64,000 nucleotides of DNA from G965202665 sp965243835 (GCA_965243835.1 OZ251578.1:496001-560000), one strand, 5' to 3'. Numbered from the stretch's first letter, positions 61,201 to 63,591 are shown. Program-made: numbers and translations. The notes: generated from the sequence alone by a model not told the origin.

Positions 61201-63485
61201 TGGACGATGACACGGCCCTGGTGCTCCGCGCCTCGCCCAATTTGGTGATCGAGCAGGCCGTCGCCCACGACATTACGGTCACCACCGCCTTCGACGCCGC
61301 CTCTTCGGTGCTTACTTCGGCCACCAGGGTGACGGTCGTCATCGCCTCCGGGGACGGGGCCAACGCGGCCACCTTGGGTTCCTCCGGGGACTTCACCACC
61401 GACCAGACCGGCAACTCGTTTACGGTCGACATCCCGGCCGGGCAGATCAGCGCCGCCGGGACGTTTAAACTGACCGCCCCCACCGACTCCACCACCGAGG
61501 GGACCGAGCACGTGAAAATTTCCGGGTCGGCCGCGGTGAGCGGCGTGTCCCTGCAGTCCGATACCACCATGTCCATCACCGACCAGGACATCGTCAACCT
61601 GTCCGTGGCCGACGCCGACACCACCGCCTCCGGAACGCAGACCGTCATTTCGGAGGGGGCGGGTACCGCCCGGTTGCGGATCGGGGGTACCCTCTCCGCC
61701 CAGTCCCGGACGCCTACCTCCAACATTACGGTCAACGTGACGGTCACCACCCATTACGCTTCCGGGTCCGGCCTGACCGCCGCCGGGACGTTGACCATTC
61801 CGGCCGGGACCCGGAGCGGAACCGCCGACATTTCGGTGAACGTGCGCGACGACAACGTGGTGGGGGAGGGGGGCGGAACCTGGACCATCAGCGGAACCGC
61901 CCCCGGCATGGGGGTGATCGACGCCACCGTGCAGGTGGTGGACGATGACACGCCCTCCTCCCGGATTGAACTTGCGTTGAACCCGGCGGAGGTGGACGAG
62001 AACGCGGGCTCCTCTCCCGCCTCCATCGCCGTCCGCGCCCGCTTCCCCTCCGGTTCGCCGGTGCTGACCGTCGCCACCGCGGTTACGGTGGCCGTGGGCG
62101 GAGCCGGCACTTCCGCCGTCGCCGGGACCGACTTTGAGAACCTGAGCGTTCCCAATCCGTTTACGGTGACCATTCCCGCCCGGGCTTCGCAGTCGGCGGC
62201 GGGGACGTTCACGGTGGTCATCAGAAACGATATGGAACCGGAACCCGAGGAGCGCATCGCCGTATCCGGTTCCGCCGCCGGTTTCACGGTCGACGGCGCC
62301 GCTTTGCGCATCGTCGACGACGATGCGGTACCCGAGTTGACCATCCGCAACCAGACGGTGGCGGAGAACGCCGGGAGGGCGACCGTAACCGTCCGGTTGA
62401 GCGGCATGGTGGACAACGGGTTCACCGCCCGGGCTTCCACCGTGAACGGTTCCGCGCAGGCCGGGCATGACTACAGGGCGGTCGTCGACGAGGAGTTGGC
62501 TTTCACCGGAACCGACGGGGAAACCCGGACTTTTGAAGTTGGCATCATAAACGACCGCGCCGTCGAGGAGGAGGAGTCCTTCGGCGTTCGCCTGACGGTT
62601 CCGGCCGACTCCGGGGTGCAGGTCGACAGCCGGGGCGGAACCATCACCATCAGGGACAACGACACCGCCTCCCCCCCCGGCGGAGACCGGAGAATAATAA
62701 CGCCCCCGCCCAGCAGTCCCCCCGCCCAGCAACCCCCCGCCCAGCAACCCCCCGCCCCGACCGGTCCCACCGGTCCGACGGGCCCGACCGGCCCCACCGG
62801 CCCCGCTGATCCCACTGATCCGACCGGCCCGGTCGATCCCGCCGACCCGACCGGCCCCGTTGATCCCGCCGACCCCGTCGATCCGTTCCTGCCTCCGCCG
62901 CCTCCGCCTCCGGATACCTATGAGGGGACTTTCCGGGACGATGACGGCAGCGTCCACGAGTCCAACATCGAGCGGATCGCCGAGGAGAATATCACCATCG
63001 GTTGCGATGACCAGGCGAACTTCTGCCCGGGGCAGTCCATCACCCGCCGTCAGATGTCGGCTTTCCTGTACCGGGCGGTGGTGGAACGGTCCGGGGAACC
63101 GGCTCCGCCGCCCTCCGGGGCGGAGTTGGGCGACGTCCCGCCCGGGGCCTGGTACGCCTCGTCGGCGGACTGGGGGGTGGCCATCGGCGCCTTCTCCGCC
63201 CCTGGCGGCCTGTTCGACCCGGCCGGGGTGGTGACCCGGGCCGATATGGCGGTGATGCTGGTGGCCGCTTTCTCCCACCTGAGCGCCGTATCCGAAGCGG
63301 AGGGTTTGTTCACCGACTTGGACGGCATTTCGGACGAGGTAATACGGGCCATCGAAGGCCTCTACCATGCGGGTATCACCCTGGGTTGCACCGCCGACCC
63401 GTTGCGCTACTGCCCCAACGAGGCGGTAACCCGCGCCCAGATGGCCTCCTTCTTCGTCCGCGCCCTGGACTCCGCCCCCTCCTAA
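31227..63485 (+). CDS. Giant secreted multidomain adhesin: Calx-beta modules, LRR blocks, SLH anchor (10,752 aa)
   Basis: One unbroken frame of 10,752 codons. Residues 1-35 are a signal peptide (basic start, LSLLIALGLVLSLF core, cleavage after AQA). By hand count about 65 modules of roughly 100-120 residues have the Calx-beta pattern: (V/I)NLS...V.EG, VTVTA..P, G.A..G.DY, (T)ITIPAG..S, F.L...DD...EG.E, TI.DDD. The acidic loops suggest calcium-stiffened rods. Four blocks of capped plant-type LRRs interrupt them at about residues 1442-1718, 3190-3916, 4833-5270 and 5506-5696. A Pro-rich/collagen-like linker (from about 10,490) leads to three SLH motifs (10,565-10,750) that anchor to the cell wall. 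It is therefore a cell-surface fibre of about 1.1 MDa, most likely an adhesin or host-contact protein; the binding partner is unknown. Confidence 0.92.
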   Translation: MLISRKPGRRPLSLLIALGLVLSLFPNLPPSPAQAQSGAVVLSLNDSAQAFISEPTGGDGSTTINVVAELPGGVPAGILRYDVEHGGGSLSDLPATSAADLTYQIGGVTLTGNEAAGTKVSGNLAISTLVDDGDVEGPEVFRITGRHATDTNLVVTPILITLVDGDNNLTLSASPAKVNENGGTQTVTVTAGLHHSQRADTTVNLDVGAGIFTTEGTHFQTVDDSALSITIPAGRASASAAFAITPIDNFARYPWTRSIAISSAYSGLDEGTFTAAAVPIVDDEAFITPANAVNLSLDKTTVDESAGIVALQVTAAFPAGQRRDSDTPVTIRAGADADTAAVGTDYVNPSPYVITIPAYRARASGTFYISITDNPAYNDDKTLSVVGSHPALNVNPAVLTIADDDLSIRLSVDAAEVEEGGGAHQVAVTASLPEGVVRSTATEVTVSVEGGEGDFETVPDFTIVIPDHSRSGSGPFALTPVDNAVAEGPRRVTVRGTSGGLDVYAAYLAIVDDDSLVTLSASPGSAAEGEEVEVEVTASLPAGADAPVRDLRVRVGVLGSSTATVGEEGALGADFSSVADFDVEIEEGDRSGSASFTLSAFADETDEAGEEVVLGVLSVSLRDQDVWVYDDEVENDPGEEVEADTFTALGFYSSVPASVVITDPGVSESPVPTPGVWEVSVSPSRVTEGSSTLLTASASLPAGADPVTADATITIALGADGTTDGGSAEVGDFTPVSTTLNITAAPSAPFTVASPPATKEFTLVTASDADTEDETILVSSSAPGFTIAPSYVAIEDDDPVADPSPAINLRADVLRVGEGSGSTTVTVTAGYADGAARATATVVGVELAGHAGYAAAPGDYGAVESFNITIPANGTEATGSFVLAVVDDALAEGDERVRITGREIPAGAGPAVGSIPPGTDYGLTGFTVNAADIVIEDDDNVLELNLTPEVLDEGAGTTSITYQAGWPAGVTPPAAETILTLTIGSGTAASFRSLADNKDFFGWGGNQTVTLPADTRTVTGTFDVSIVDDELPEGDETILVTASAPGMEGAAAAATIKDNDNRVNLVVTPFRISEDAGGDASRTTRVTVTARWPALPARAAETKIPVRVAGDTAGAADFSASPDSFTITIPAGAAEGSAAFDLTVVDDGAAEGSEGLVLEVGAPFEPYSPVYTYGLSGTSTALEAGDPRVTIVDDDAQDVTLSVSGPPMAESGQEAMVRVTAALGEGVSRLREDLAVALTTVGSAVAGSDYTLAGAGGGEGPLRVAIPAGQRSGYADLVLRPLDDRAQEGSETVIFSGSASGFNVLSAAPLTIADDESAVALSASPEVVEEDSGSTAVTVTAQLPAGRVASAGGITVALTAAGGAGPDGATEGAGQDFATALPTPFQITIPGGASSGSASFTLVVNDDATEEESETAAVSGSATGWEVAGAQVVIAGNDGSEAALNNASCSDGTWVSDSASPLAADCALLAAIRNRWLGNPDNDGLAADHPLRAWGSGLVGTWPGVTVAGGRVTGLDLSRGNLAGALPDDLTGLGALTSLNLGGNRLSGSLPSLSGLTALTSLNLGGNRLSGSLPSLSGLTALTSLNLGGNRLSGSLPSLSGLGALTSLDLSGNRLGGDLSATGGWSALASLTRLNLSGNLLTGRIPDSWASLAALRALDVSDNRLTGSIPSGLGSLTRLREFGFCGNGLSGELPAGLQSGVSLPGYAAWSGVTGCGRGIALRANPVRLPLGVVGLSLAAPFILEDFTMAMSVTAEWVGYGGEGQPPLPAQDVAVTASIGAGSAQADDFTAVEDFAITIGAGRQRGSTAVDITAAGGSESEGPETLVVSGTAPGPLVMGSEITILDAQSYISLAADPTSVNEGVTDEEVTVTASLVGFGGAGQPALPAVATAVPVSVAAGSAGLADFTAVPDFAITIPAGESSADGTFRLTTASDDPGDGGETLRIANPSGMLLGPAGLIQVFPTQMTINEIDEQAIHLRVSPESIPEGEATQVTVTAELVGYGSGGRSSNTTVNAVLALATAVPDDFTPRASSGIAASTSITIPSGQTTGSANVTITVADDADYEGPETIRVWGSSTGIDVEDARLTILDEDSRLLLSALPSVVREGSGTARVAVLASWIGFGGPGQPARPEGEIVVPVSVETGTAAATDFTAAPNSFIITIPDGASHAGAAFDLTVVDDADAEGVETLSVTSPAVVSTAGWLVVSPGSVTIADDETVPTDKVVNLLVGRTRVTEGGSDQSVTVYAYLPAAQATETTDITLSLALADGAATVADGDYAPLSGNVVLTIPAQKRFGKATVPIAVPQDDAPESEQTVFLRAVSTPAGFHAHPSEFTITIADDDEKAINLSLDQTTVAEGGSDQTVTVTAAFPDSQGPADSDTVLQLNLADGTAAAGSDYTALAANAVLTIPAGQTSATADVVIAVPDDQDVEYEKTVLLRVVSSPAGFNILPAEFIVAIIDNEDKVINLSLDQESVTEGASDQTVTVTASFPDGQGPESSDTVVSFNLADGTATSGSDYTVLAANVDLTIPMGDSSATADVTITVPNDNNAEADETVILRAVSTPAGFAVAPDRFTIAIVDDDNKLINLSLDQTTVAESGDDQTVTVTASFPGAQGTESSDTAFSLNLADGTATAADGDYTALSGNVDLTIPMGDTSVAADVTVAVSPDTVPEADQTVILRPISVPSGFITVPRELVITIADGDFKIINLSIDQTTVAEGGSDQTVTVTATLPEGQWTELTPTTIGLNLVDGTARAADGDYAALTGNVDLTIPAGQSSAAVDVTIDIPQDAVFEPDQTVILRAVSAPAPFRVTPVEFPIAIVDDDKAVTLSIDQTTVAEGGADQTVTVTAALPDIQGTESTATTVSFNLEDGSAVAADGDYTALAGNVDLTIPAGQSSATADVTIAVPDDSKQEEDKTVILRAVAVPDGFAAVRPDAFVVTITDDDNKYLDLSIDQTSVAEGGSDQTVTVTASFPDGQGTESAATTVSLQLADGSATAADGDYTALAGNVDLTIPMGDTSATADVTIAVPQDTVPEAEQTVILRAVSTPTGFTAVRPSALTVVITDDEKVIHLSVDQTRVAEGGSDQTVTVTASFPDGQGTESGSTAITLNLADGSATTADNDYTALSGAVALTIPSGASSATADVTIAVPQDTVPEADQTVILHAVATPSGFTVMPTRFAVTITDDDAGITPLDAALCSDGTYVEDTSNAGLIADCQALVDIRNHFTNLVANADLPVRVDEEHFLRIWGKTRFALWRRSEGARPRSEFETRDVRSWPGVTVQEADGVLRVTGLALPTEPAPLLTYNTQYSIIDQVPVPSGIDAEPYRLAGSVPEAIGRLTELASLDLSGNSLSGGVPSRALPPGLTSLDLAGNDLFLGALDVTSLTGLEELRLEGVSLAAWPTGISTGVKVLDMSDTGLSGSLPDLSGWRALELLDLSGNDLSGSALAGLSGATELEVLDLGGNRLSGGLPAEWGPQRATGLRSLRVLDLSGNDLSGALPVLAEFAHWDLTFLDLSGNRLSGSVPAWLGVISGLTHLNLSGNDFSGALPGLERMTGLEYLNLNGNGFSGVIPAGWAALIGLRQLRMDDNRLSGPFPAWVGRLSNLQHLHLAGNRLTGAIPASLGDLDLIHLDLSGNRLRGSIPASLGGLSGLRLLRLGDNRLSGSIPAGVYVGRDPVSGEARAGLEALTGLEVLDLGGNLLEGVIPPALGQMAGLRELDLGGNRLQGSLPDSLGGLTGLERLVVGDNRLRGGLPTAALGTLTGLVYLDAGGNPDLYPHGDVGSEVLGLGSWWPAVDEVTHLDLSGIGMAGVFPSGLESLSRLVYLDLSGNRLTGPLPAALGGLEELETLLVGDNRLTGPVPAGWGRLSAAGGGSLARLGLCGNAFTGRLPGLLTSGVELTGYPSGAAPREAGACNRGAALSVYPGLVGEDAGATEVTVTARRFDTSPIDEEAVVFFTLSGADGGAQLGSDFTFRDPNGETFSPPAPSGWVRLSTDATQPLPEGAAATVRVTAALPAGVANSQEVRVRLQVGAAHDPARVGARIGDGDYSYEVVGGGTAEVVIPTGANSASVDLRVSPYADGEREGVENFTITGVANGCVGVPVDGCTVGPTAAAITDPGSPVVLPLLIPAGRRTAVAIVEITPVDDGNVESPVENLLITGSATGFPVQAAVLGIADDDDAPQAMGWTLNTTSVEESSGEIEVEVEVVNSGDKIRSRDYTVSFTVGDDDDTAAAGRDYDVVADFEVVVPAGRSRATGSFTLSGTADGLDEPDETLTVTPSTADRVSVQSLEGTTAVTLTDADASPARVALSADVDPVAGGAQTSLTEEAGRRLVTVTAGFPEGAGLSPVRTVVDVAVGGQSGLASTAVRGEDYRAAESVRVVIPAGERSGSASFVMEVIDDATLGEPDETVSLVGTIAEGATLPVDHTTLPVDHLALTITDDDWGIELSLSTEEAAEGEGAVSVTVTAGFEASVTPPRYASTIVTVTVGAAGDSAMRSPEDDPSTPGVDESQAGDYTAPQTVTVTIPGNHRSFTNSFTVTVRDDRDAEDDETITLVGEAWNWSRGVDGYVIDPVVLTIPANDAAPIVNLAVDPATVAEPAFGSRPAVVTLTASLPDGSPLLDRDTAVNVSAAAVSGDTAVSRSDFLPRDSLELVIPAGSDSVSVPYRLVILGDGETESPETLTLSGRAAGLVVNPAQLTITDPATVPGIVTEAAFLSVSPAAVTENAADNTQTVTVTASLPVGVTAPAGGTTVTVAVAGGTAAEGASQDFTATAPAAIAIAAGASTGTTTFDLTVKPDATSENDETVIVSGSLSGSLASTAVTPAAVVIPGNDSAAALDPAGCGNGTWVSNPSGNANRVAGCRTLIALRNHWLANPDNAGLPADHPLRSWGSGLVGTWSGVMFAGNGQVSGLDLSGEGIAGTIPAALADLGTGLAHLDLSGNRLSGTIPDWSGLTGLEVVDLSGNRLSGAIPDWSGLTDLLGADLSDNRLSGAIPAWSALTDLDSLDLSGNHLSGYIPAWSALTLLDTLDLSDNRLSGVIPAWSDLTFLSTLDLSGNNLSGIIPNWSALTLLESLDLSDNRLSGTIPDWSGFVYLLTLDLSGNNLSGAIPAASALTDLRVLNLGGNRLTGNIPSAIGSLTFLTSLDLSDNDLDGSIPAALGGLSDLENLNLSGNRLRGSIPAALGKLTNLRSLHVDDNRLTGTIPAGIGELAYSPVRSGGSLRRFSFCGNIFAGDLPGGLFSGWVRLEDSPRDSGFVHPPFHPRRPLADCERGVRLSVAGPVAENASPAPEVTVTASLVGFGGPGQPPLPTAPTAVTVTVTDGTAVSPADYAAVEDFAITIPAGRSSAAGTFTFTPNNNSVAEGDETILITAAAGTMAAAGTELAVIDDDRIAATAINLTVDPSRVEEGSVTSLTVTASLPADALARNTASAVALSLTDGTARAGTDFTNVTGQTVTIPAGSRTGSVTFDLTAAENSAVAVDKAFTVAGTLSSITVRPATVTIANNDVPPDLDPAICDATDVVPAGNPNLAVNCRALVAARNHWTGDLANAGLPSSHPLRSWDGSTSIASWSGVTVSTLGSGTEQWITGLDLSASSAADRISGTIPSLSGLTALASLDLSGNHLTGPLPASLPPTLTSLNVSGNRLTGGIPSGLGALPLTTFRFCQNNLSGLLPAALRTGVAYDAAYADSSERVEACAIALTLSVTPDSVVEGRLRPVTVEARLPAGVAAPEGGLTVAVRSEAGTDSGTATPADFTPASVTIVIPAGERTASARLPLQVTDDVRQESAETISITGSAVGYNVAPATVTISANDATAATGVVWSLDRAVVAEGASASAYQLTLTAAIPDDTRPFAAAKDVRPVVGAAGDSAVSGTDYTAIDFTGDNMVLPAGQRRVSKTFTLTVAADNLLEGDETLTISGATGGVNTLVPNPISVTITDEDAQVALGVNTSTAAEQAAAHSVTVVAAASPGITAQRHIRIPLTVVPDTAQAADFTVSAPGSIVIPQGQGSGTTSFNLTAVADSDQLEPEEKILVTSPATGFKVLSRSGAVYEDLRNLTGIGISPAVITIPAYDKIVTVDLSVQREDQNNGSPRISYSRPHTENGMPVTSTVTFAMQFHYPGGSPHPVGFTIQSGSSSSGLNGSTVVSNFNDQVVNTTPRLVTSSVVNAPSGGYALRLPSAIIEDDEWSSRPTGIELTVDRARVNEGAGTAQITVTAAFTRDGGSPAGLDVDTDVPVVIRSGSALAGTDFRLVDSGGDPASSEFAIRIPSGETSATSVINLALVADSLPEDDETLWAAASRIPRPNGFVFRDGVEPAVLTITDHTPILFHFSVGSLRVTNDDPPRHIPILVPLASLREQPGQTAGEPHYTYITVTASLPAGTPLPARDLEIRNVRFTDGSAAGDDYTAPASVNLTIPAGQRSSIAGRTIKVGVLDDDLAEGPETIRLSAAAPLGYAIADTELTIDDNETAATGVQLIVNPNPVAEAAGSQSVGITARLGTWTAAPSTYAYTNHLGAQVTIACPLDEFGVSRCSHPDPADTSQMITVVQQPVFAPVATPIPVTHTHAYDRSVLDPQTGMMVTERAAISCGPDELGVGRCSYSDAVDPAADACALFTGRATAVCSYSVAGSRVSVAYRPALNGTAGVRTADTEVEARWGPAAAQSWLVPAMAGSDFAIPGPLRIVVPAGELQRTVYADLEVADDGTAEPSETFKLSAEATGMTVLDAPVVIAGNAQRPSVTLRAAPASVEESAGTVAVRITASIDGQLSTTDTGIAVSVGTEDDSAAEGVDYATVPDFSLVIPAGRPSATAVVELSVVDDGLAEGVETVSVTGGADRDDITDGVITITDDDAAALRFTLDVAAVEEDSGTTEVTVTAALAGGGVRGEDVPVAITVTGADALYCHQDDANDLVNCPSQPGKAQAGDDYAAVPDFTITIPAGRSRAEGSFSWTVVDDRLQEGAEKATVTATAGDEVVIRELAITDNDRAAADLELNLTPALGTAEPPGASFPELAAPRRQGAVVRSYSYIVTAAPVAEQGLLTSPSTVTLSVGEGTVSADDYQISFLPDQTVVVPAGPIEDLGADNQVLVTITPVDDDRVEGPESLVLTGVASGGQNVASTVLTITDTAPTGIDYINISLDRTEVGEGEGSVPLQVTAQLACRRAGICPRLSEARTVEIQVSETLSRAAAGDDFTLGTASITIPAGKSAASAVVQLQVLDDRLAEGNESIAITGSAFGYRADPATLLIIDDEPAMGELDLQFSRGSAGEGAGAVPLLLTAGWPAGVSVLTDTEVTVILGGGTAEAGVDYEVLERSRFTMTIPAGRSRVSARLGELTLVDDEVAEGTETFAALGWAQARGEDVRSYKVNSAVLRITDDDPAEVRLTVDTPHVLEDDDRGLFLDDRDKQSTCLPGPEFWQHGSRQFSYDFCRRPDRTIPITVTASLIDGEGAGTVVRDLDTVVRVSVGAEEDTAASGTDYVVTEGLESDGYLYIVIPAGEASATGNFRMEVTDDNMAGETEWSSVPADNGNARVNIIRTESLSITGAVAAGPGPALLAVVDAVAKEIWDLADLLPSAQIAVTGAAVEIWDLTDLMPTDINFTLSTARVAEGDADRTVPVTVAVSLGLPPIPKRIPQRRCRWCAELIDQTPGPHRDLYTLPYDLTVPITFTADLDEEGNPLPGWAAAGVDYGTPVPVNPAPGEAGLSVTIPAGRSTGTTMFNLPLIGDYVTENAVGIGHSGSEWLRVGTDLPGWTTEEAILEIVDDDPAPVLRLEADRETVSEDGGTQPVTLTARLVSPDGSPGSFTADLPFVLQVGDAGDGARLSADGAAGRHDFRLGAPPVDDAPTNTRGDWINYRVASPELTEGSEADIELHINTAVQAFGEKRIMVSVGAAGDSASASDYELVSATWHNQDLPVTNGRFTATIGGGGSGITVTMRLRVTDDAEYEGTEVLTISGTAAGACHPHTNSCEVGSVQLAIPRNDEPVVLPEATPTSERGGWVNLEADDPPPLTEGSLADVPLRVTLAAARTAVTTVTVQVGADDDKFGVYRGRGEGIRVSRFNSEHRAQRSADYEVVGVRFGPDELTVTDGAFAVPIPAGSTEAVVTLRLRVTDDTAYEGAEVFTISGSTADCPADGSCTAGWLELAIPRNDQPPLGNLKAVTIPAGESSVSATFDLHVLEDNLDEGDGEDVFLGAARLPLPDPPEPVRVRITDNDTASDVINLNVAQAGSGGQPNWVNENAGSDLDLSVALSFPEGAGARLTDTTVILSSADGSAGPADYSLQFLDADRDGPLWPGQAVIPAGETGVVWLMGPPTVQFGKYVPGSVDFDVVDDAEAEGDETFTISGSAPGFRVGSDTVTIKDSEPDAIVLTIGSIGSGRNTGARELELGEDVNARLADLPGGVAGPITLQVRAAFPDSIADGDLPASDTEITLGGADGKLLAWDGGLSRPATGGEYAVQSVVLNTRNTPLTLTIPANTRSAVGTIRVSMLDDSVVEGTENFQISGSTTDYKVSPAVVHVTDNDTELPVFDLSVSPRFVAEGVSGEQQVTVTVTARGAARLGADTVVQLELGATEPGGPDYEPVAEDDLRLVVPADAASGSVTFGLTLVDDNVAEGVSSTAYDAVTVSGSAVSPLGGEPLQVTTGLVVVVDNDVVTRAIRLSASVPEGGLREGDKSGVTVRAAFPDGSAVRPVDTTVLVEPGVVTGSVGNPAREAGEDDYQWPAAGVRVVIPAGELSGETTFALTLTDDRLSEPEEIISLSGRAVAPYRLPFPRHPDREFAVIPTTVTVADNDVTPSYVTLAVAPAPPAADDESGPSGMSGASGAASPPFTGMVREGDETAEFIVTAYFGPGAARSVDTFFTLGLGGRSERTINLATPDGRTIRDRRGRPVAITIPGDTAVKGTDFRIVDDAGNPVTDDLVVVIPAGRSSGSAAFRLAVTDDSLVGEDPEILTIYSTAPAPVGSNPEFDVAPVTLTIMDNDQAGVINLTLTNAADQPLESVDESAGTGVTVKVTASFPGGGVLAADTAVDVTVEDGTAFGKGVDYTDQSDTQTTPLRLTIPAGSNSAVGSLTLDLINDDDFEGHETISIAGTVAGAQTVDYTVNSATLTILDDEATINLTADTDSGMPNDQTTVSEADGIIPVRVTATLPATASLPPSATTIAVSLQESGDSNKADKGTGADFVMVDASGNELANVDLVLPLGARTSSPITLRLKVNDDRTVEPDETLLVSGTTGAIEVISVALTIADNDVDLTVDDNSVDEGSTDTIVVTAAVGEAAPAGGRTVSLAVASGGDFTAEAADFTATPASSPFAVEIAAGSTSGTAVFDLQAVDDTAAEDAETVGVTGTLSGFQVDPATVTIADQDRGVTLTLVDSADNEVTSVGEDDAAATSLNFTVALDAASSDLTGALSVMVAVGASGSTAAVGASADYTRSASSVTVTIPAGDLTATSASGVSIDPVSDAVAEGDEIIRFTGTATGFQSANADLTIDDPDSQIFLTLNNVNPAEDADPATSFTVTAAYGSSVTSSTIGSATAVAITAAGSGSKPADSHDFSYNATSVSIPANALTSGAQALGLTITDDDRVDDGSGATNAETLAVGGTPPSGFPAISPVTVTISDDDHRISWSFTRSSAAYTGGTEGDSLGSVMGTASFAGSSSDLPANVAVTLVIDAVDDVGDSTDDAVTAQAADLTAPGSPITVTIPAGSTSAPARALTGYVFAQDTAAELPETVLAGGSAGAYPVDDTPLTITDDDSVISLTFGQSAAENSALGAAQVSASFAPTAATSDITSATVVTLSFDAGGTATAAATDFTAPGTAVTVSIPGGSTSSASAVSLTGLTVNDDTRAEGTETIRVRGTADNALAVPDAYLPIVDSDLGVALTVDTDSGTPGDQTALDEDGTPAVRVRAAFTTATVSDLSSATTVSVNAAPSATASALGGGTDFTPAPSAAAITIGANSLSGSAVTLAGLGINDDTIAEGSETFRITGTVSGAAAGGSAAPVTLTILDDDTALVLRASPNLVIEQAVAHDITVTTAFDAASSVLTSATRVTVVIASGDGANAATLGSSGDFTTDQTGNSFTVDIPAGQISAAGTFKLTAPTDSTTEGTEHVKISGSAAVSGVSLQSDTTMSITDQDIVNLSVADADTTASGTQTVISEGAGTARLRIGGTLSAQSRTPTSNITVNVTVTTHYASGSGLTAAGTLTIPAGTRSGTADISVNVRDDNVVGEGGGTWTISGTAPGMGVIDATVQVVDDDTPSSRIELALNPAEVDENAGSSPASIAVRARFPSGSPVLTVATAVTVAVGGAGTSAVAGTDFENLSVPNPFTVTIPARASQSAAGTFTVVIRNDMEPEPEERIAVSGSAAGFTVDGAALRIVDDDAVPELTIRNQTVAENAGRATVTVRLSGMVDNGFTARASTVNGSAQAGHDYRAVVDEELAFTGTDGETRTFEVGIINDRAVEEEESFGVRLTVPADSGVQVDSRGGTITIRDNDTASPPGGDRRIITPPPSSPPAQQPPAQQPPAPTGPTGPTGPTGPTGPADPTDPTGPVDPADPTGPVDPADPVDPFLPPPPPPPDTYEGTFRDDDGSVHESNIERIAEENITIGCDDQANFCPGQSITRRQMSAFLYRAVVERSGEPAPPPSGAELGDVPPGAWYASSADWGVAIGAFSAPGGLFDPAGVVTRADMAVMLVAAFSHLSAVSEAEGLFTDLDGISDEVIRAIEGLYHAGITLGCTADPLRYCPNEAVTRAQMASFFVRALDSAPS
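35550..36380 (+). other. LRR block 1 of the giant protein
   Basis: N-terminal cap with paired Cys (CSDGTWV...DCALLAAIRNRWL), the W.GVTV..GRVTGLDLS entry, about nine LRRs of the plant type (L..LTSLNLGGNRLSGSLP), and a C-cap with FCGN...TGCGRG. The cap-repeat-cap order recurs in all four blocks. Confidence 0.85.
35823..36029 (+). repeat. Three near-identical 69-bp LRR-coding repeats
   Basis: Units at 35823, 35892 and 35961 each encode a 23-residue LRR (LNLGGNRLSGSLPSLSG core) and differ by only a few bases. The fourth unit diverges. Recent duplication is indicated, and copy number may vary between cells. Confidence 0.9.
37890..40785 (+). repeat. Eight tandem ~362-bp Calx-beta repeats
   Basis: Eight consecutive modules begin with variants of INLSLDQTTVAEGGSDQTVT and share LADGTATA-DGDYTALSGNV, TIP.G.(S/T)SATADVTIAVP and TVILRAVSTP. 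The period is about 360-363 bp. They are much more alike than other modules, so this array amplified late. Confidence 0.88.
40795..42975 (+). other. LRR block 2 (largest) of the giant protein
   Basis: A Cys-containing N-cap (LCSDGTYV...DCQALVDIRNHF) followed by roughly 25 plant-type LRRs (LDLSGNRLSGS.P..LG.L..L) and a C-cap LGLCGNAFTGRLPGLL...GACNRG. About 720 residues form one solenoid. Codons here are dominated by TTG and GCG/GGG, unlike adjacent Calx-beta stretches. Confidence 0.85.
45724..47035 (+). other. LRR block 3 of the giant protein
   Basis: N-cap (GCGNGTWVSNPSG...GCRTLIALRNHWL), an irregular series of about fifteen LRRs alternating between LSG(A/T)IP.WS.LT.L and LDLSGN/LDLSDN, and a C-cap FSFCGNIFAGDLPGG ending with Cys near 47027. 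Several units are close duplicates at DNA level. Confidence 0.85.
47745..48315 (+). other. LRR block 4 (short) of the giant protein
   Basis: N-cap (ICDATDVVPAGN...NCRALVAARNHW), W.GVTVS entry, about four LRRs and a C-cap FRFCQNNLSGLLPAALR...EACAIAL. It has the same cap architecture as blocks 1-3. Confidence 0.85.
50730..51120 (+). other. Cys-rich internally duplicated insert in a Calx-beta module
   Basis: An insert of about 130 residues inside one module. It contains two related halves: TIACPLDEFGVSRCSHPD-P and AISCGPDELGVGRCSYSDAV-P. Each has a Cys pair 9 residues apart, with more Cys after the second half. No known family is recognised. Confidence 0.6.
62690..62915 (+). other. Pro-rich and collagen-like linker of the giant protein
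   Basis: PPAQQ repeats are followed by four GPT triplets and GPx/DPx triplets (GPA DPT DPT GPV DPA...), then PPPPPPP. The G-P-T periodicity is collagen-like but short. It separates the rod from the SLH anchor, as expected for a wall-spanning linker. Confidence 0.75.
62918..63482 (+). other. Three SLH motifs, cell-wall anchor
   Basis: SLH1 (GTFRDDDGSVHESNIERI... NFCPGQSITRRQMSAFLYRAV), a degenerate SLH2 (WGVAIGAFSAPGG...VVTRADMAVMLVAAF) and SLH3 (FTDLDGISDEVIRAI...RYCPNEAVTRAQMASFFVRAL). Such triplets hold proteins non-covalently to secondary wall polymers. The GC...YCP...VTRAQM variety is common in Acidimicrobiia. Confidence 0.88.
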
Positions 63486-63493
63486 CCCCCGCC

Positions 63494-63508
63494 CCCGGAT
63501 CCCGGGGC
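63494..63508 (+). terminator. GC hairpin after the giant gene
   Basis: CCCCGG-ATC-CCGGGG shortly after the TAA at 63483. The stem is strong but no T-run follows, so this is a weak terminator prediction. Confidence 0.3.
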
Positions 63509-63523
63509 TGTGTCCACCTGGTT

Positions 63524-63529
63524 AGAATG
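63524..63529 (+). promoter_or_regulatory. -10 box (TAGAAT) upstream of the AlbA_2 gene
   Basis: TAGAAT is 7 nt before an ATG at 63537 that opens a three-codon frame (Met-Gly-Trp-stop). The AlbA_2 gene starts at 63592. The mini-frame may be incidental. Confidence 0.4.
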
Positions 63530-63591
63530 AAGGGTATGGGGTGGTAGCTTGGCTGGTCATAAACATCGAGCAGAAAGCGGGGTAGTCAACG

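Noticed and set aside
62757..62830. Collagen domain in the giant protein
   Set aside because: Only a few Gly-Pro-Thr triplets are present, quickly giving way to Asp-Pro triplets. It is too short for a triple helix, so it is called a linker.
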